This document shows positions 26,319 to 35,209 of a stretch of DNA of 64,000 nucleotides, one piece after another. The notes beneath the pieces were generated by a model, which was not told the DNA's origin, did no database searches, and saw only the letters and a program-made list of their open reading frames with translations. Position numbers and translations under genes: made by a program. The stretch is from CAYFLR01 sp964343805 (GTDB lineage Bacteria > Bdellovibrionota_B > Oligoflexia > CAYFLR01). The stretch spans positions 1 through 64,000 of the forward strand of contig CAYFLR010000009.1 in NCBI GenBank assembly GCA_964343805.1. Direction: 5' to 3'. Position 1 is the stretch's first letter; every line of letters starts with the position of its first letter.

Positions 26319-27239
26319 TTAAGCGGCTCTCTTGCCTCCTTGATGGTTGCCCTTTTTAGTTTTTTCCGCAACACCTACAAGTACTTCTGTATGGTCACAA
26401 ATGTGATTCAACACCTTTAAAAGTCTCTCTTGATTAGGATCCACTTTCGCACTGTGAACCTTATACCAAAGCTGCTCTAAACTGTTGGACAGCTTCTTGG
26501 AAATATCCGCTCGGAGAGATTTAATAGGAAAAAAGGTATTTAATAAAGTAAGGGTCACTGAAAATATAATACCAAAAATACTGGTATGCATTGCAAAGGC
26601 AACACGAGAAACAAATTCACTCAAAATGGGTGCAGACTTATCTATTTGGCTAACATCGATCTGGGCAATCAGCGGGAGGGCAGCTGTTATACCAAGAAAG
26701 GTTCCAAAGATACCAAACACAATAAAAAGACCTGGAAGAATATCTATCAACCGACTTATGGGATCAAAAGGGAGAAAGCCAAGTCGTTTCCAAGAAGGTT
26801 CTTTTTGCATTACATTGGCTGTCATCTCATTAAAGTCAGGGGCAGTCATGGACTTAAAAAAGTCAATTTCATTCTTTATTCCCGCAATAATATTTCTCTT
26901 GCCACTGGCAAAATCTTTTATGGAGTGGGTTTTTACTTGAGGGCTATTCTGTTTAGATCTTAAGCGTCCCTCAGGCAGGCGCTGATTCATTTGATCTAAA
27001 AGTCTTAACACAAACCTTTCAATATCACCACTGCCTTTAAGTTGAACCTTGGATTCAACTTCGAGCATTTTATCCATCTCTTTGGAAAACAACGACATAA
27101 AGTAAAGTTCGTGCTTTCCTTTTAAATAGGCGATCCATTTAAAGCCTATTGCTGTCACCAAAAGAACCCCCATTGTGATAATCAAATTGTCCGATAGTAG
27201 ACTCGCTACCTGAGACCACCAACTTACTGTGTTAACCAT
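26319..27239 (-). CDS. MotA/TolQ/ExbB-family proton channel
   Basis: The start at 27239 has AGGGAGG upstream and gives 306 residues. TM1 lies at about residues 18-40. A cytoplasmic segment follows (about 45-155). TM2 and TM3 are LPGLFIVFGIFGTFLGITAA and FAMHTSIFGIIFSVTLTLL, with the conserved G-T-F-L-G-I and A-x-x-T-S-x-x-G patterns of MotA/TolQ/ExbB channels. The basic tail ends GNHQGGKRAA. It directly follows the OmpA/coiled-coil gene in the same transcript, so the two should form a stator-like proton-driven complex. A ZorA-like role is possible, but ZorA's own coiled tail is absent. Confidence 0.85.
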   Translation of the reverse strand: MVNTVSWWSQVASLLSDNLIITMGVLLVTAIGFKWIAYLKGKHELYFMSLFSKEMDKMLEVESKVQLKGSGDIERFVLRLLDQMNQRLPEGRLRSKQNSPQVKTHSIKDFASGKRNIIAGIKNEIDFFKSMTAPDFNEMTANVMQKEPSWKRLGFLPFDPISRLIDILPGLFIVFGIFGTFLGITAALPLIAQIDVSQIDKSAPILSEFVSRVAFAMHTSIFGIIFSVTLTLLNTFFPIKSLRADISKKLSNSLEQLWYKVHSAKVDPNQERLLKVLNHICDHTEVLVGVAEKTKKGNHQGGKRAA

Positions 27240-27266
27240 TGAAACCTCCCTAATGAATGACAAAAG

Positions 27267-30188
27267 TTATTTATTTAACTGTTTAAAAGCTTCTTTAACA
27301 AAAGCAGAATTTATAAATTGAAAAGTGATTTCTACCCTTCGTGACTTGGCACAATCAAAGCCTCCACAAGCTTCTTTAATACTTTTTAAGTCCAAAGGAA
27401 TGGGATCCATATAGCTAAAACCGGCCACTTGTACATAGTTTTTTAATTCTGATTTATATTGGAATGGACCCGTTTCCTCACTGAGAAAATACTCTGTGAC
27501 TTGCTTGGCTCTATTCATACTTAAAGCTAAGTTGTAAGAATAGGCCTCGGCTGTTCCCTCATTAGGATGAAAATGTTCGTGGTAGTATCGAGGACTCGCG
27601 TGTCCTGTCACATAAATACTCTCAATAAGAGGCCTGATTTCTGGGTCACCCAAAAGAGTTTTGGTGTATACAGAAATGAGCTTAGCTAATTTATCTTTGG
27701 CTTTAGTTGATAATTTAAAACTATCATTCTTAAATTTAAAATTTTCATCCATACTTAGAATGATACTTCCAGTAATGGGATCTACTTGCACATCAAGACC
27801 AGCTTTAGCAAATTTGTCTTGGATTTTTTTACTCACATCTGACCTTATCTTGTTGGCTAAATCGTGCAGTCGATCGCCCAATTGACCATCACCTGCCAAT
27901 CCACCACTACCCTGTTTGGCCATTGCTAAATCACCCAGAGCTTTATCTAAGTCACCTTGCGCTTTTCCAAGTTGGCCTTTTAATTGGCCCAATTCTCCTC
28001 GAGCATCTCCTAGTTCGCCTTGCGCTTTTCCGAGAGCACCTTTGAGCTGGCCAATTTCTCCTCGGGCATCACCAAGCTCGCCTTCTGCCTTTCCGAGTGC
28101 ACCTTTGAGCTGACCTATTTCTCCTTTGGCGTCACCTAACTCACCATTCGCTCCGGCTAATTGACCTTTCAAACTTCCTATTTGGTCATTTGCTCCATCA
28201 AGAAGACCTTTTAATTCTCCAATCTTACCATTAGCTCCAGCGAGTTCTCCTTTTAAACTTCCTATTTCATCATTCGCTCCATCAAGCTGACCCTTATATT
28301 TTCCAGCTTCCCCATTGGCTCCAGCCAATTGACCTTTTAAGCTTCCTATTTGATCGTTGGCTCCTTCAAGAAGTCCTTTTAACTCTCCGACCTTGCCATT
28401 AGCTCCTTTTAATTCTCCTTCTAATTGTCCGATCTGACCCTTGGCTCCTTCGAGTTCACCCTTAAGACTTCCTATTTCATCATTGGCGCCATCAAGTTCT
28501 CCCTTGTATTCACCTATTTTTCCCTTAGCTCCAGCCAATTGACCTTTAAGATTACCTATTTCATCATTAGCACCATCAAGGAGGCCTTTTAATTCTCCGA
28601 CCTTGCCATTAGCTCCTTTCAATTCTCCTTCTAACTGACCAATTTGACCTTTGGCTCCTTTCAATTCTCCCTCTAACTTACCTACCTGTCCCTTGGCACC
28701 TTCGAGTTCACCTTGAGTTTTCCCAATTTTTCCTTTAGCCTTGGAAAGCTCTCCTTGCAAATCTCCTAACTGCCCTTTGGCTTCAGTCAATTTCCCTTGA
28801 AGACTCCCCAATTGCCCTTTAGCTTTTGAGAGATCACCTTGTGTTTTATTTAAATCACCTTGAACGGTTCCCAACTCTCCTTTAGTGGCAGCCAATTCGC
28901 TTTTTACTTGTCCTAATTGAGTTAAGGCTTTTTCTAATTCACCCTGAGACTTTCCTAATTTGTTTTTGGTCCCATCTAACTCATCCTCTGTTTTTCCTAA
29001 TTTGACTTTAGTTCCATCCAGTTCGCTTTCAGTTTTTCCTAACTTAGCAAGAGCTCCTTTTAATTCGTTCTGTTTTTCTCCCACCTGACCTTTCGCTGTA
29101 GCGAGTTCATTCTCGGTCTTTCCTAGCTGCTTCTTGGTACCAGCTAGTTCATTTTCTGTTTTTCCGAGCTGCTGTTTGGTTCCGGCCAATTCGTTTTGGG
29201 CTTGAGATAATCTTTCTTTAATTTTGTTTAACTCTTTTTCAGTGGTCTCAAGAACCTGTTTAGTTTGAGTTTGGGTTGTTTGGGAAGTCACCAGTTTTTT
29301 CTCAGTTTGCGCTAGTTTATTCTGATTTTCATTGAGTTGTTGTTTAGTTTGATTGAGACGCTCAGCCATTTCTGCCATCTGTTTTTCATACTTCTGAGTC
29401 AACTCTTTCTGTGAATCAATAATCTCCTGATCCAAACTAGATATTTTCTTTTGACTCTCTTGATAGTTTTTATTCAGCTGATCATACTTGTTTTCCCAGC
29501 CTTTGATCTCCGCCGATCTTTTTTGCTCAAGCTGGTTTAACTTGGCTTCTAGACCAGATATGGCAGTGGTTTTTACTGTTATATTTTCATTTAACTCGGT
29601 GATTTTTTCCTGGTTCTGCTTTAACTTCTGGTTGTATTCTTTTGTTTGTTCTACTAGCTGAGCTTGCTTTACTTCAATCTCCTGCTTCAATTCGGTTTTA
29701 ATGTTCTCCGTCTCTTTAACTAAAGCTTGATTGGCCTTTTGAGAGGTTACTAATTCGTCCACTTTTTGTTGAAAGTTAACCTTTGCCACCTTCAAGCTTT
29801 CTTTCTGAGTTTCAATTTGCTGCTTTTGCTCTTTGATTTGTTCCTTTTGCTTTACCAGATCTCGTTTAGTTTTCTGAAACATGGCTTGTTGAACTTCAAA
29901 CTCTTCCAGCATGGTATCGATCTCTGTTCGATAACTTTGCATCTCACTTTGGAAGTTGGTCAGAGTTTTCATATTCTCTTGGATATCTTTCTCCTGTTGA
30001 ACCAGCTTCTCTGTCCCCGCCTTCAGCTTGGATTTTGTCTGCTCCATTTGTTCTTTGACCTTAGCTGGCACCTCACCCTTTTGATAATCTACAATCTGTT
30101 TCATCTCCGCTTTGTTCTTAAAAGACTCCATGCTTGATCGCAGTAAAGTTATAACAAACAGAAACATAAAAATGATGGCCATAACCAT
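27267..30188 (-). CDS. MotB/OmpA-like protein with giant coiled coil
   Basis: From ATG 30188 the protein has 973 residues. A TM segment (MAIIFMFLFVITLL) is followed by roughly 750 residues of coiled coil. The coil is first Lys/Gln/Glu-rich, then 14-residue repeats of type GKVGELKGLLDGAN, then 21-residue units of type GELGDARGEIGQLKGALGKA. The C-terminus (about 800-973) is an OmpA/MotB peptidoglycan-binding domain (YVTGHAS, SMNRAKQVTEYFL, SRRVEITF). The frame stays open upstream to a stop at 30237-30239, encoding NVWTSNSDLF. That segment supplies the Asp expected at the start of a MotB-type helix, but no canonical start codon lies there. The MotA-like gene follows after 27 bases. Confidence 0.8.
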   Translation of the reverse strand: MVMAIIFMFLFVITLLRSSMESFKNKAEMKQIVDYQKGEVPAKVKEQMEQTKSKLKAGTEKLVQQEKDIQENMKTLTNFQSEMQSYRTEIDTMLEEFEVQQAMFQKTKRDLVKQKEQIKEQKQQIETQKESLKVAKVNFQQKVDELVTSQKANQALVKETENIKTELKQEIEVKQAQLVEQTKEYNQKLKQNQEKITELNENITVKTTAISGLEAKLNQLEQKRSAEIKGWENKYDQLNKNYQESQKKISSLDQEIIDSQKELTQKYEKQMAEMAERLNQTKQQLNENQNKLAQTEKKLVTSQTTQTQTKQVLETTEKELNKIKERLSQAQNELAGTKQQLGKTENELAGTKKQLGKTENELATAKGQVGEKQNELKGALAKLGKTESELDGTKVKLGKTEDELDGTKNKLGKSQGELEKALTQLGQVKSELAATKGELGTVQGDLNKTQGDLSKAKGQLGSLQGKLTEAKGQLGDLQGELSKAKGKIGKTQGELEGAKGQVGKLEGELKGAKGQIGQLEGELKGANGKVGELKGLLDGANDEIGNLKGQLAGAKGKIGEYKGELDGANDEIGSLKGELEGAKGQIGQLEGELKGANGKVGELKGLLEGANDQIGSLKGQLAGANGEAGKYKGQLDGANDEIGSLKGELAGANGKIGELKGLLDGANDQIGSLKGQLAGANGELGDAKGEIGQLKGALGKAEGELGDARGEIGQLKGALGKAQGELGDARGELGQLKGQLGKAQGDLDKALGDLAMAKQGSGGLAGDGQLGDRLHDLANKIRSDVSKKIQDKFAKAGLDVQVDPITGSIILSMDENFKFKNDSFKLSTKAKDKLAKLISVYTKTLLGDPEIRPLIESIYVTGHASPRYYHEHFHPNEGTAEAYSYNLALSMNRAKQVTEYFLSEETGPFQYKSELKNYVQVAGFSYMDPIPLDLKSIKEACGGFDCAKSRRVEITFQFINSAFVKEAFKQLNK
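27930..29200 (-). repeat. Coding repeats of 14- and 21-residue coiled-coil units
   Basis: Inside the OmpA-like gene the DNA repeats in 42-bp and then 63-bp units encoding glycine-patterned double and triple heptads. The units are homogenised in places and variable in others. That implies copy-number change by recombination. Edges are approximate. Confidence 0.85.
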
Positions 30189-30469
30189 AAACAGGTCACT
30201 GTTTGAGGTCCAGACATTCAGTTCGAAAGTAAAAAGTTATTATTGAGGGAAGTTTTTTAACTATCTGTTTTTTAAAGCATATTAATAAAGTTAAAGCCCC
30301 TTAAATCAGTGTTTTTTAAAATTAATTTTTAAACATTATAAACTTTAATCCATATTTTTCATAATATCAATTACTTACAGGCGCCCCCATCCCTCTTAAA
30401 TTCCGATTTGCATCCCCCCCACTCCGTGTTAGAATTATCTTCATTATTCACCCCAACTTGGAGATGCTC
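30189..30469. other. Divergent intergenic region
   Basis: This 281-base AT-rich region separates the OmpA-like gene (minus) from a lipoprotein gene (plus). Bases 30189-30236 are the open, start-less N-terminal extension of the OmpA-like frame. Oligo-A/T tracts occupy 30240-30380. I see no further gene and no convincing promoter pair. Confidence 0.5.
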
Positions 30470-32110
30470 ATGAAATTATTTACCAATGCAACTCACTTAC
30501 TGTTCCAACTCATTTTATTATTAAGTTTAACCCTTGCTCTCTCATGCACTGAGAAGGAGGACAAAGATGAAGAAAGTACCGAGGAAGATGAAACTTCGGC
30601 CAGCACATTAGATATAGCCTCTATTGCCGATAACAGCTTGGCTAGTGCAATTCCTCTGGAAGTGCAAGTAGCTTCACCAACCACTTCCGACGGCAGTGAA
30701 ATAGAATACAGCGCCGATACTTTGAAAATTAATTTAGTGGCTGGTTCTAAAACAGGCAATGAAAGCTATGTTGAAAAGGTCTCTAGTATTTTTAAACTCC
30801 TAAAAGCGGCAGATGCTTCTAGCTGCAAACCTTACTTAGATTTTACTCTCCCTCCTCAACCCAAATGCTACAATCAATTAGTAACCAAAGAGAGTAACCC
30901 AAAATCCACCAGTTCTGATTTAATTATCTTTCCAGATAATCTCAGGGAAGAAAACCTCGGGTCTGAACCAGAAGATGGCCGAGGATTCAGAGTTCTTGAT
31001 GATACCGCAGGTATGTTAGCAGAATTGGAAGGCAATGATCCTTGCGGTAAAGCAGTGGCTGAATACTTTATCCAAACCAGTGCATCCACTGTGGATAAGG
31101 CCCAAAACCTGATGGGGAGCATGTTATGTGCAGGTAAAGTGAAAGGCAAACAAGAACTCCCTGCTGCCGGTAAAGAATTAGATCTCCTGGATGTAGTCAA
31201 AGAAGTTTGGCAAGACAGCTCCCTCACCATTAAAAAAGCCTTGATTTTAAATGAAGGAAAAGAGGGAGAGACCGCTAAGTATCGAAGTGTCATCTCACTC
31301 ATTCGCAAAGATTCAAATGGTGATCAACAGAGCCTCCTGGCTGACCTCCAAAACATTCCAGACAAAGCCAACCCGCAAAATTATCAGGGTCGTTTTTTAA
31401 TTTATGACCAAAGACGAAAGCACGGAGTCACCACCCCCACGATGATCACCGTCAACTATCAAAAAGAGGGAAATAACATCACCTTTATTCTCAAAGAGTC
31501 CTCTTTTAACTTCGATATTGATCCCAAAACAGTGGTTGATAGCAAAGGAATGCTTGATTTCGATAAGATCGGCAATTTGAAAGAAAATAATGCCAATGGA
31601 ATTCAAGCTCAATTTGAACTCCATACACTTTCCGGCAACGGCAAAGCGGGATATATGTCAGCCCCTTCTGTCATGGGAGAAGAAGTTCCCAATGTTTTTA
31701 TCGTATCAGTTGACAAAGATGACAGCAAAGCTTTAAAAGGCTGTGCTCTTTTAGGAAACACAAAAGGGTTCACCGATACTGTCACTCTAAAAGGAAAGTA
31801 CTGCATGAAAAATCAGTCCACCACCGATGGACCTTCTTTCGGAGGAGAACTTCCTCAAAATGGTTTTGCTGATTTTGGTTATGTCCAAAAACAATGCTTT
31901 GGACTCTCAGGAAGTGATTGGAAAGTTTCCTCCAACAATTTAACTTGGGCGGTGGCTGAAAAGTGTGGTGTGGGATCAAGTAATCACGGGGGAGATGTTG
32001 ACTTGATTCCAGTTGATCAAGCTCTCAAAGAATTCAAGTTACCCAAACTTCCAACCACATCCAGCATATCTTATGATTCTTCGGTAGGATATAAACTAGA
32101 TATGCCTTAA
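30470..32110 (+). CDS. Lipoprotein, paralogue of the protein at 2611-4332
   Basis: The ATG at 30470 follows GGAG by seven bases; a TTG four codons upstream is less likely. The 546-residue product has the lipobox LALSCTEKE and an acidic tether. The ASTLDIASI and ADTLKINLVAGS segments are shared with the lipoproteins at 10328-13406 and 15793-17208. The main domain shares PQPKCYNQ, DPC..AVAEYF and GSMLCAGK with the protein at 2611-4332. Several cysteines suggest disulfides. It therefore links two lipoprotein families: the tether domain of one and the body of the other. No catalytic motif is recognised. Confidence 0.7.
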   Translation: MKLFTNATHLLFQLILLLSLTLALSCTEKEDKDEESTEEDETSASTLDIASIADNSLASAIPLEVQVASPTTSDGSEIEYSADTLKINLVAGSKTGNESYVEKVSSIFKLLKAADASSCKPYLDFTLPPQPKCYNQLVTKESNPKSTSSDLIIFPDNLREENLGSEPEDGRGFRVLDDTAGMLAELEGNDPCGKAVAEYFIQTSASTVDKAQNLMGSMLCAGKVKGKQELPAAGKELDLLDVVKEVWQDSSLTIKKALILNEGKEGETAKYRSVISLIRKDSNGDQQSLLADLQNIPDKANPQNYQGRFLIYDQRRKHGVTTPTMITVNYQKEGNNITFILKESSFNFDIDPKTVVDSKGMLDFDKIGNLKENNANGIQAQFELHTLSGNGKAGYMSAPSVMGEEVPNVFIVSVDKDDSKALKGCALLGNTKGFTDTVTLKGKYCMKNQSTTDGPSFGGELPQNGFADFGYVQKQCFGLSGSDWKVSSNNLTWAVAEKCGVGSSNHGGDVDLIPVDQALKEFKLPKLPTTSSISYDSSVGYKLDMP

Positions 32111-32595
32111 TTACTCAATTCTTCATGACTCACTAATCTGAGGAGGCCACTGATGCTCATTTCCCCCGCATTTTGATTAGCTAGGTAAATTTCGCTTCCG
32201 TGATCTCCTTGAAAATCCATATACCAGTCTAAAAAGAGGGAATACTCACTTCCCTTTTCAATGGGACTGTCCATATAACCACTGTAGTGATAATCCACCG
32301 AGGATGATAAATGGTGAACCTCGACTCTTAAAGATTGCTCTACTTCTGAATCCATATCAAAAAAAGAAATGGTGGAGGGAAATTCTATATGTTCTTTCTC
32401 TACCTTTAATAGAGCCCTGCCCTTATCATCCTCAATCGTAATAGACCGAATTTTTGACTTTTCACTGATTATTTTAACCAAAAAAGGTTGATCGTCTTCA
32501 AAACCCCAGTCATTGTAGCTCTGATAGATGGTAAGGTGTTTAGCGAAAGCTGTGCTTGAAACAAAAAGTAGAATTAACATTAGAAATTTATACAT
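32107..32595 (-). CDS. Secreted protein of unknown function
   Basis: The 162-residue protein has a clear signal peptide (YKFLMLILLFVSSTAFA-K) and an AGAAGGAAT site. The mature part is beta-rich and acidic with no cysteines and no motif I recognise. Its stop overlaps the stop of the convergent lipoprotein gene by four bases. Confidence 0.65.
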   Translation of the reverse strand: MYKFLMLILLFVSSTAFAKHLTIYQSYNDWGFEDDQPFLVKIISEKSKIRSITIEDDKGRALLKVEKEHIEFPSTISFFDMDSEVEQSLRVEVHHLSSSVDYHYSGYMDSPIEKGSEYSLFLDWYMDFQGDHGSEIYLANQNAGEMSISGLLRLVSHEELSN

Positions 32596-32686
32596 GAGTC
32601 ATTCCTTCTTACAGGTTGCTTTAAACTAAGCACCTTGTAGAACAGATTCAAAAATAACTCAATTATATATAAAGAATGATTACGAT

Positions 32687-33553
32687 CTAAATATTAGATC
32701 TTTTAATCTGTTTATATAAGATAGGCATAAGCCCCATAATTATCACTACATATCCTGCATAGGTATATAATGTGAGTGATTCATTAAATAGCCAGTAAGC
32801 CACAATTCCCGCCAGCACCGGTTCCACCAAAACCACAATGGATAGAGTGGAGGCTTTAAAGAACTTCACGATGTACATCAAAGTGCCATGGCCAAAAACG
32901 GTAGGAATGATGGCAACAGCTGTTAAAGCCCACCAAGTGGAGCTTGATAATTGAACCAGGGGGGCTTTAACTAAAAGGGCTACTATCAAACAAATGAGAG
33001 CCGCGAATAAATAAATTAACGGCATGACTAATGAGTATTGCTGAATCTCTCTTAGTTTTTTTCCTGCAATAAAGTAGAAAGAAAATAAAATGGTACAGAG
33101 TAAACTACTCAAGTCTCCCCAAAAGTAAGACCATGAGAAATGAAGATCATCAATACTGATGATACTCGTTCCAATTATCCCGCATACAATAGCCGGATAG
33201 AGTGCAGGATTTATTTTTTCTTTTAACAGGAAGTGAGATCCAAGAGAAATAAAGATGGGAGAAAGGGAAAGAAAAATGGCGGCATTAGCCACCTTGGTCA
33301 TTTGGATTGCTGTTATCCAAAATATAAAATGTCCTGCAAAGAAAAGAGACATGAGACTGACTACTCCTAAGACTTTGGGAGTGTACAGACCCCTCTTTCT
33401 TAATATAGAAGGTAGACAAAATGGAATGATAATTAAAAATGCTAAGATTAAACGATAAAATGCAATCGTCAAAGCGTGAGTTTCACAGAGGCGGATGAGG
33501 TTTCCGGCCTGGGACATGGCAAGAGTTGAAATCGCGAGGAGTAAGTTATGCAT
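32687..33553 (-). CDS. EamA/DMT-family transporter
   Basis: The 288-residue protein has ten predicted membrane helices in two repeats of five, as in the drug/metabolite transporter superfamily. The second repeat ends with VVLVEPVLAGIVAYWLFNESL, typical of EamA proteins. Its substrate cannot be read from sequence; such carriers export amino acids, metabolites or drugs. The ribosome site is weak. It stands alone between convergent and divergent neighbours. Confidence 0.9.
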   Translation of the reverse strand: MHNLLLAISTLAMSQAGNLIRLCETHALTIAFYRLILAFLIIIPFCLPSILRKRGLYTPKVLGVVSLMSLFFAGHFIFWITAIQMTKVANAAIFLSLSPIFISLGSHFLLKEKINPALYPAIVCGIIGTSIISIDDLHFSWSYFWGDLSSLLCTILFSFYFIAGKKLREIQQYSLVMPLIYLFAALICLIVALLVKAPLVQLSSSTWWALTAVAIIPTVFGHGTLMYIVKFFKASTLSIVVLVEPVLAGIVAYWLFNESLTLYTYAGYVVIIMGLMPILYKQIKRSNI

Positions 33554-33726
33554 AGTCAGTTATATGATATCATTTCTATCTCCTAAGTAAAACAAGAACA
33601 ACCCCAATAAATAACCCCATACCGCATTGATATAATTATATTTACACCTATTTTTATTGTATTTAATAGTTTAATTTGATACTAAACCAACTCTTCAGGG
33701 TTCGACCTACTCAAAAGGATAAATTA

Positions 33727-34860
33727 ATGAAAAGCAAATCCATAAACAGATCATTCCCCCTCCTATTCATTTTAATCACCTTCTTAAGCCACTGTAGTGA
33801 CCCCAGCTCAACTTCAAGTTCGCTCCAAGAAGCTTGGAACTCAGCAAACGATCCAGCAATCTTCGGGATATACAATTCCAAACAGTTTAAATCGATTCCC
33901 CGGCGTGCTCTGTTGAGAGATCTGCCCTGGAGCGGTTCCTATTGGCCCCTAACTCAAGGAGGGATCACCTATAGATGGCAAACCAAAGTGAGGCCACTGC
34001 AATCACCGGACTATTACCAGATTTCCAATATGGGACGGGCACAACTCAACCGCCTCTCTCCGGCAGAAAAATATGACCTTTGGTTCGGACAATTCACCTA
34101 TCCACTCACTAGCCACATCCGACAGACCCGACAACTGACGGAGTTGAACGGACATCTGGAAGATTGGAATGGCATCTGCCATGGCTGGGCGGTAGCTAGT
34201 ATTAGACATAAATTAACCGGAAAGTCAGTCACTGTACAGAATGCCTATGGGCATGTTTTTGAGTTTTATAAAGCTGATATTGAAGCTTTGGTAAGTCAAT
34301 ACTATGCCGATCAAACCGCTATGGTAAATATTGGCAGCCGATGCAATTATGAAGGCAATCAGTTTCCTTCCAGTGGAAGAGTTGCAGTTGATGAGTGTCG
34401 GGATGTTAACCCGGGAGCTTTCCATCTCACGCTGGATCACTATATTAACACCCTTAAAAAGCCCTTTATTGCTGATATTAGCTGGGACTCTCAAGTTTGG
34501 AATTACCCTATCGTAGGTTATAAAACATCTCATAGAAAAATCATCCCCTTTCAAGGCGATGGGCCACTTGCGAATCACCGAGCCGAAGGAACCGCATTTA
34601 CTGTTTCTGTAACCAATAAACTGACCTATGTAGCAGGTTCGTCACCCTCAACCGGCAAATCCAAATCTATTTTAAAAACCCTCACCTTGCGTTACACGCT
34701 GGAGCTGGATCAAAATCAAAATATCATTGGAGGTGAGTGGATCAGTCGCAAACGCCCTGACTTTCTGTGGATTTTCCAAGATCATGGTGCTACCGAGGGA
34801 TCCTATCTCACTCAAACCCACATCAATCAATTGATAAATGGGTTAAACAACTCTCAATAG
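33727..34860 (+). CDS. Lipoprotein with transglutaminase-elicitor-like domain
   Basis: The start is the ATG behind AAGGAT, giving 377 residues; an ATG 17 codons upstream lacks a site. The lipobox is FLSHCSDP with His before the cysteine. The centre holds NGICHGWAVAS, the Cys-containing motif of the TGase-elicitor family (bacterial relatives of oomycete GP42). A candidate His lies in YGHVFEFYK or GAFHLTL, and a candidate Asp in SWDSQVWNYPI. The fold would crosslink or deamidate protein glutamines, or be a related peptidase-like fold. It is presumably at the cell surface. Confidence 0.6.
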   Translation: MKSKSINRSFPLLFILITFLSHCSDPSSTSSSLQEAWNSANDPAIFGIYNSKQFKSIPRRALLRDLPWSGSYWPLTQGGITYRWQTKVRPLQSPDYYQISNMGRAQLNRLSPAEKYDLWFGQFTYPLTSHIRQTRQLTELNGHLEDWNGICHGWAVASIRHKLTGKSVTVQNAYGHVFEFYKADIEALVSQYYADQTAMVNIGSRCNYEGNQFPSSGRVAVDECRDVNPGAFHLTLDHYINTLKKPFIADISWDSQVWNYPIVGYKTSHRKIIPFQGDGPLANHRAEGTAFTVSVTNKLTYVAGSSPSTGKSKSILKTLTLRYTLELDQNQNIIGGEWISRKRPDFLWIFQDHGATEGSYLTQTHINQLINGLNNSQ

Positions 34861-34924
34861 TTTTTCATCGACAAGTAAAACAAAATTAACCATAATTGAT
34901 CCAACTTTTATAAGGAGGATCGTA

Positions 34925-35209
34925 ATGGTTACCATAGGAATGAATTACCAGGTCATTGAAGGAAAAAACCAATTTTTTGAGAATGCTTTTAAAGGCGTAC
35001 TTAAAGCCATGCATGAAATAGAAGGTCATGAGAAAAGTAATCTTTACTGTGACACAGAAGATAAAAACAGTTATCTAATTGTATCAGAGTGGTCATCACA
35101 AGAAGCATTTGATGGGTTTATTGCCTCAGATAAATTTAAGAATGTTGCAAACTGGGGAAAAGAGCAAATTTTGGCTGGCCGCCCTCGTCATCAGGTTTAT
35201 AAAAGCTAG
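34925..35209 (+). CDS. ABM-fold monooxygenase-like protein
   Basis: The 94-residue protein has a good AAGGAGGAT site. Its pattern (VTIGMNYQVIEGKNQFFENA, GHEKSNLYCD, YLIVSEWSSQEAFDGFIAS) is that of the antibiotic-biosynthesis monooxygenase/heme-degrading dimeric alpha-beta barrel family. It is a cytosolic small protein. Heme oxygenase or quinone-type activity is possible. The gene overlaps the convergent TetR gene by four bases. Confidence 0.8.
   Translation: MVTIGMNYQVIEGKNQFFENAFKGVLKAMHEIEGHEKSNLYCDTEDKNSYLIVSEWSSQEAFDGFIASDKFKNVANWGKEQILAGRPRHQVYKS

Noticed and set aside
26485..26963. Two plus-strand frames of 125-151 codons opposite the MotA-like gene
   Set aside because: The minus-strand gene has clear family motifs; these frames have none and overlap each other.
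27661..30137. Several plus-strand open frames opposite the OmpA-like gene
   Set aside because: They mirror the repetitive heptad codons, have low-complexity products (Ser/Pro/Leu-rich) and lack ribosome sites.
26319..30188. A Zorya antiphage system
   Set aside because: The MotA-like and OmpA-like genes recall ZorA and ZorB, but no ZorC, ZorD or ZorE (helicase or nuclease) lies beside them and the coiled coil is on the wrong partner.
33700..33720. tRNA T-loop-like GGGTTCGACC
   Set aside because: The flanking bases do not form the T stem and no cloverleaf can be drawn around it.
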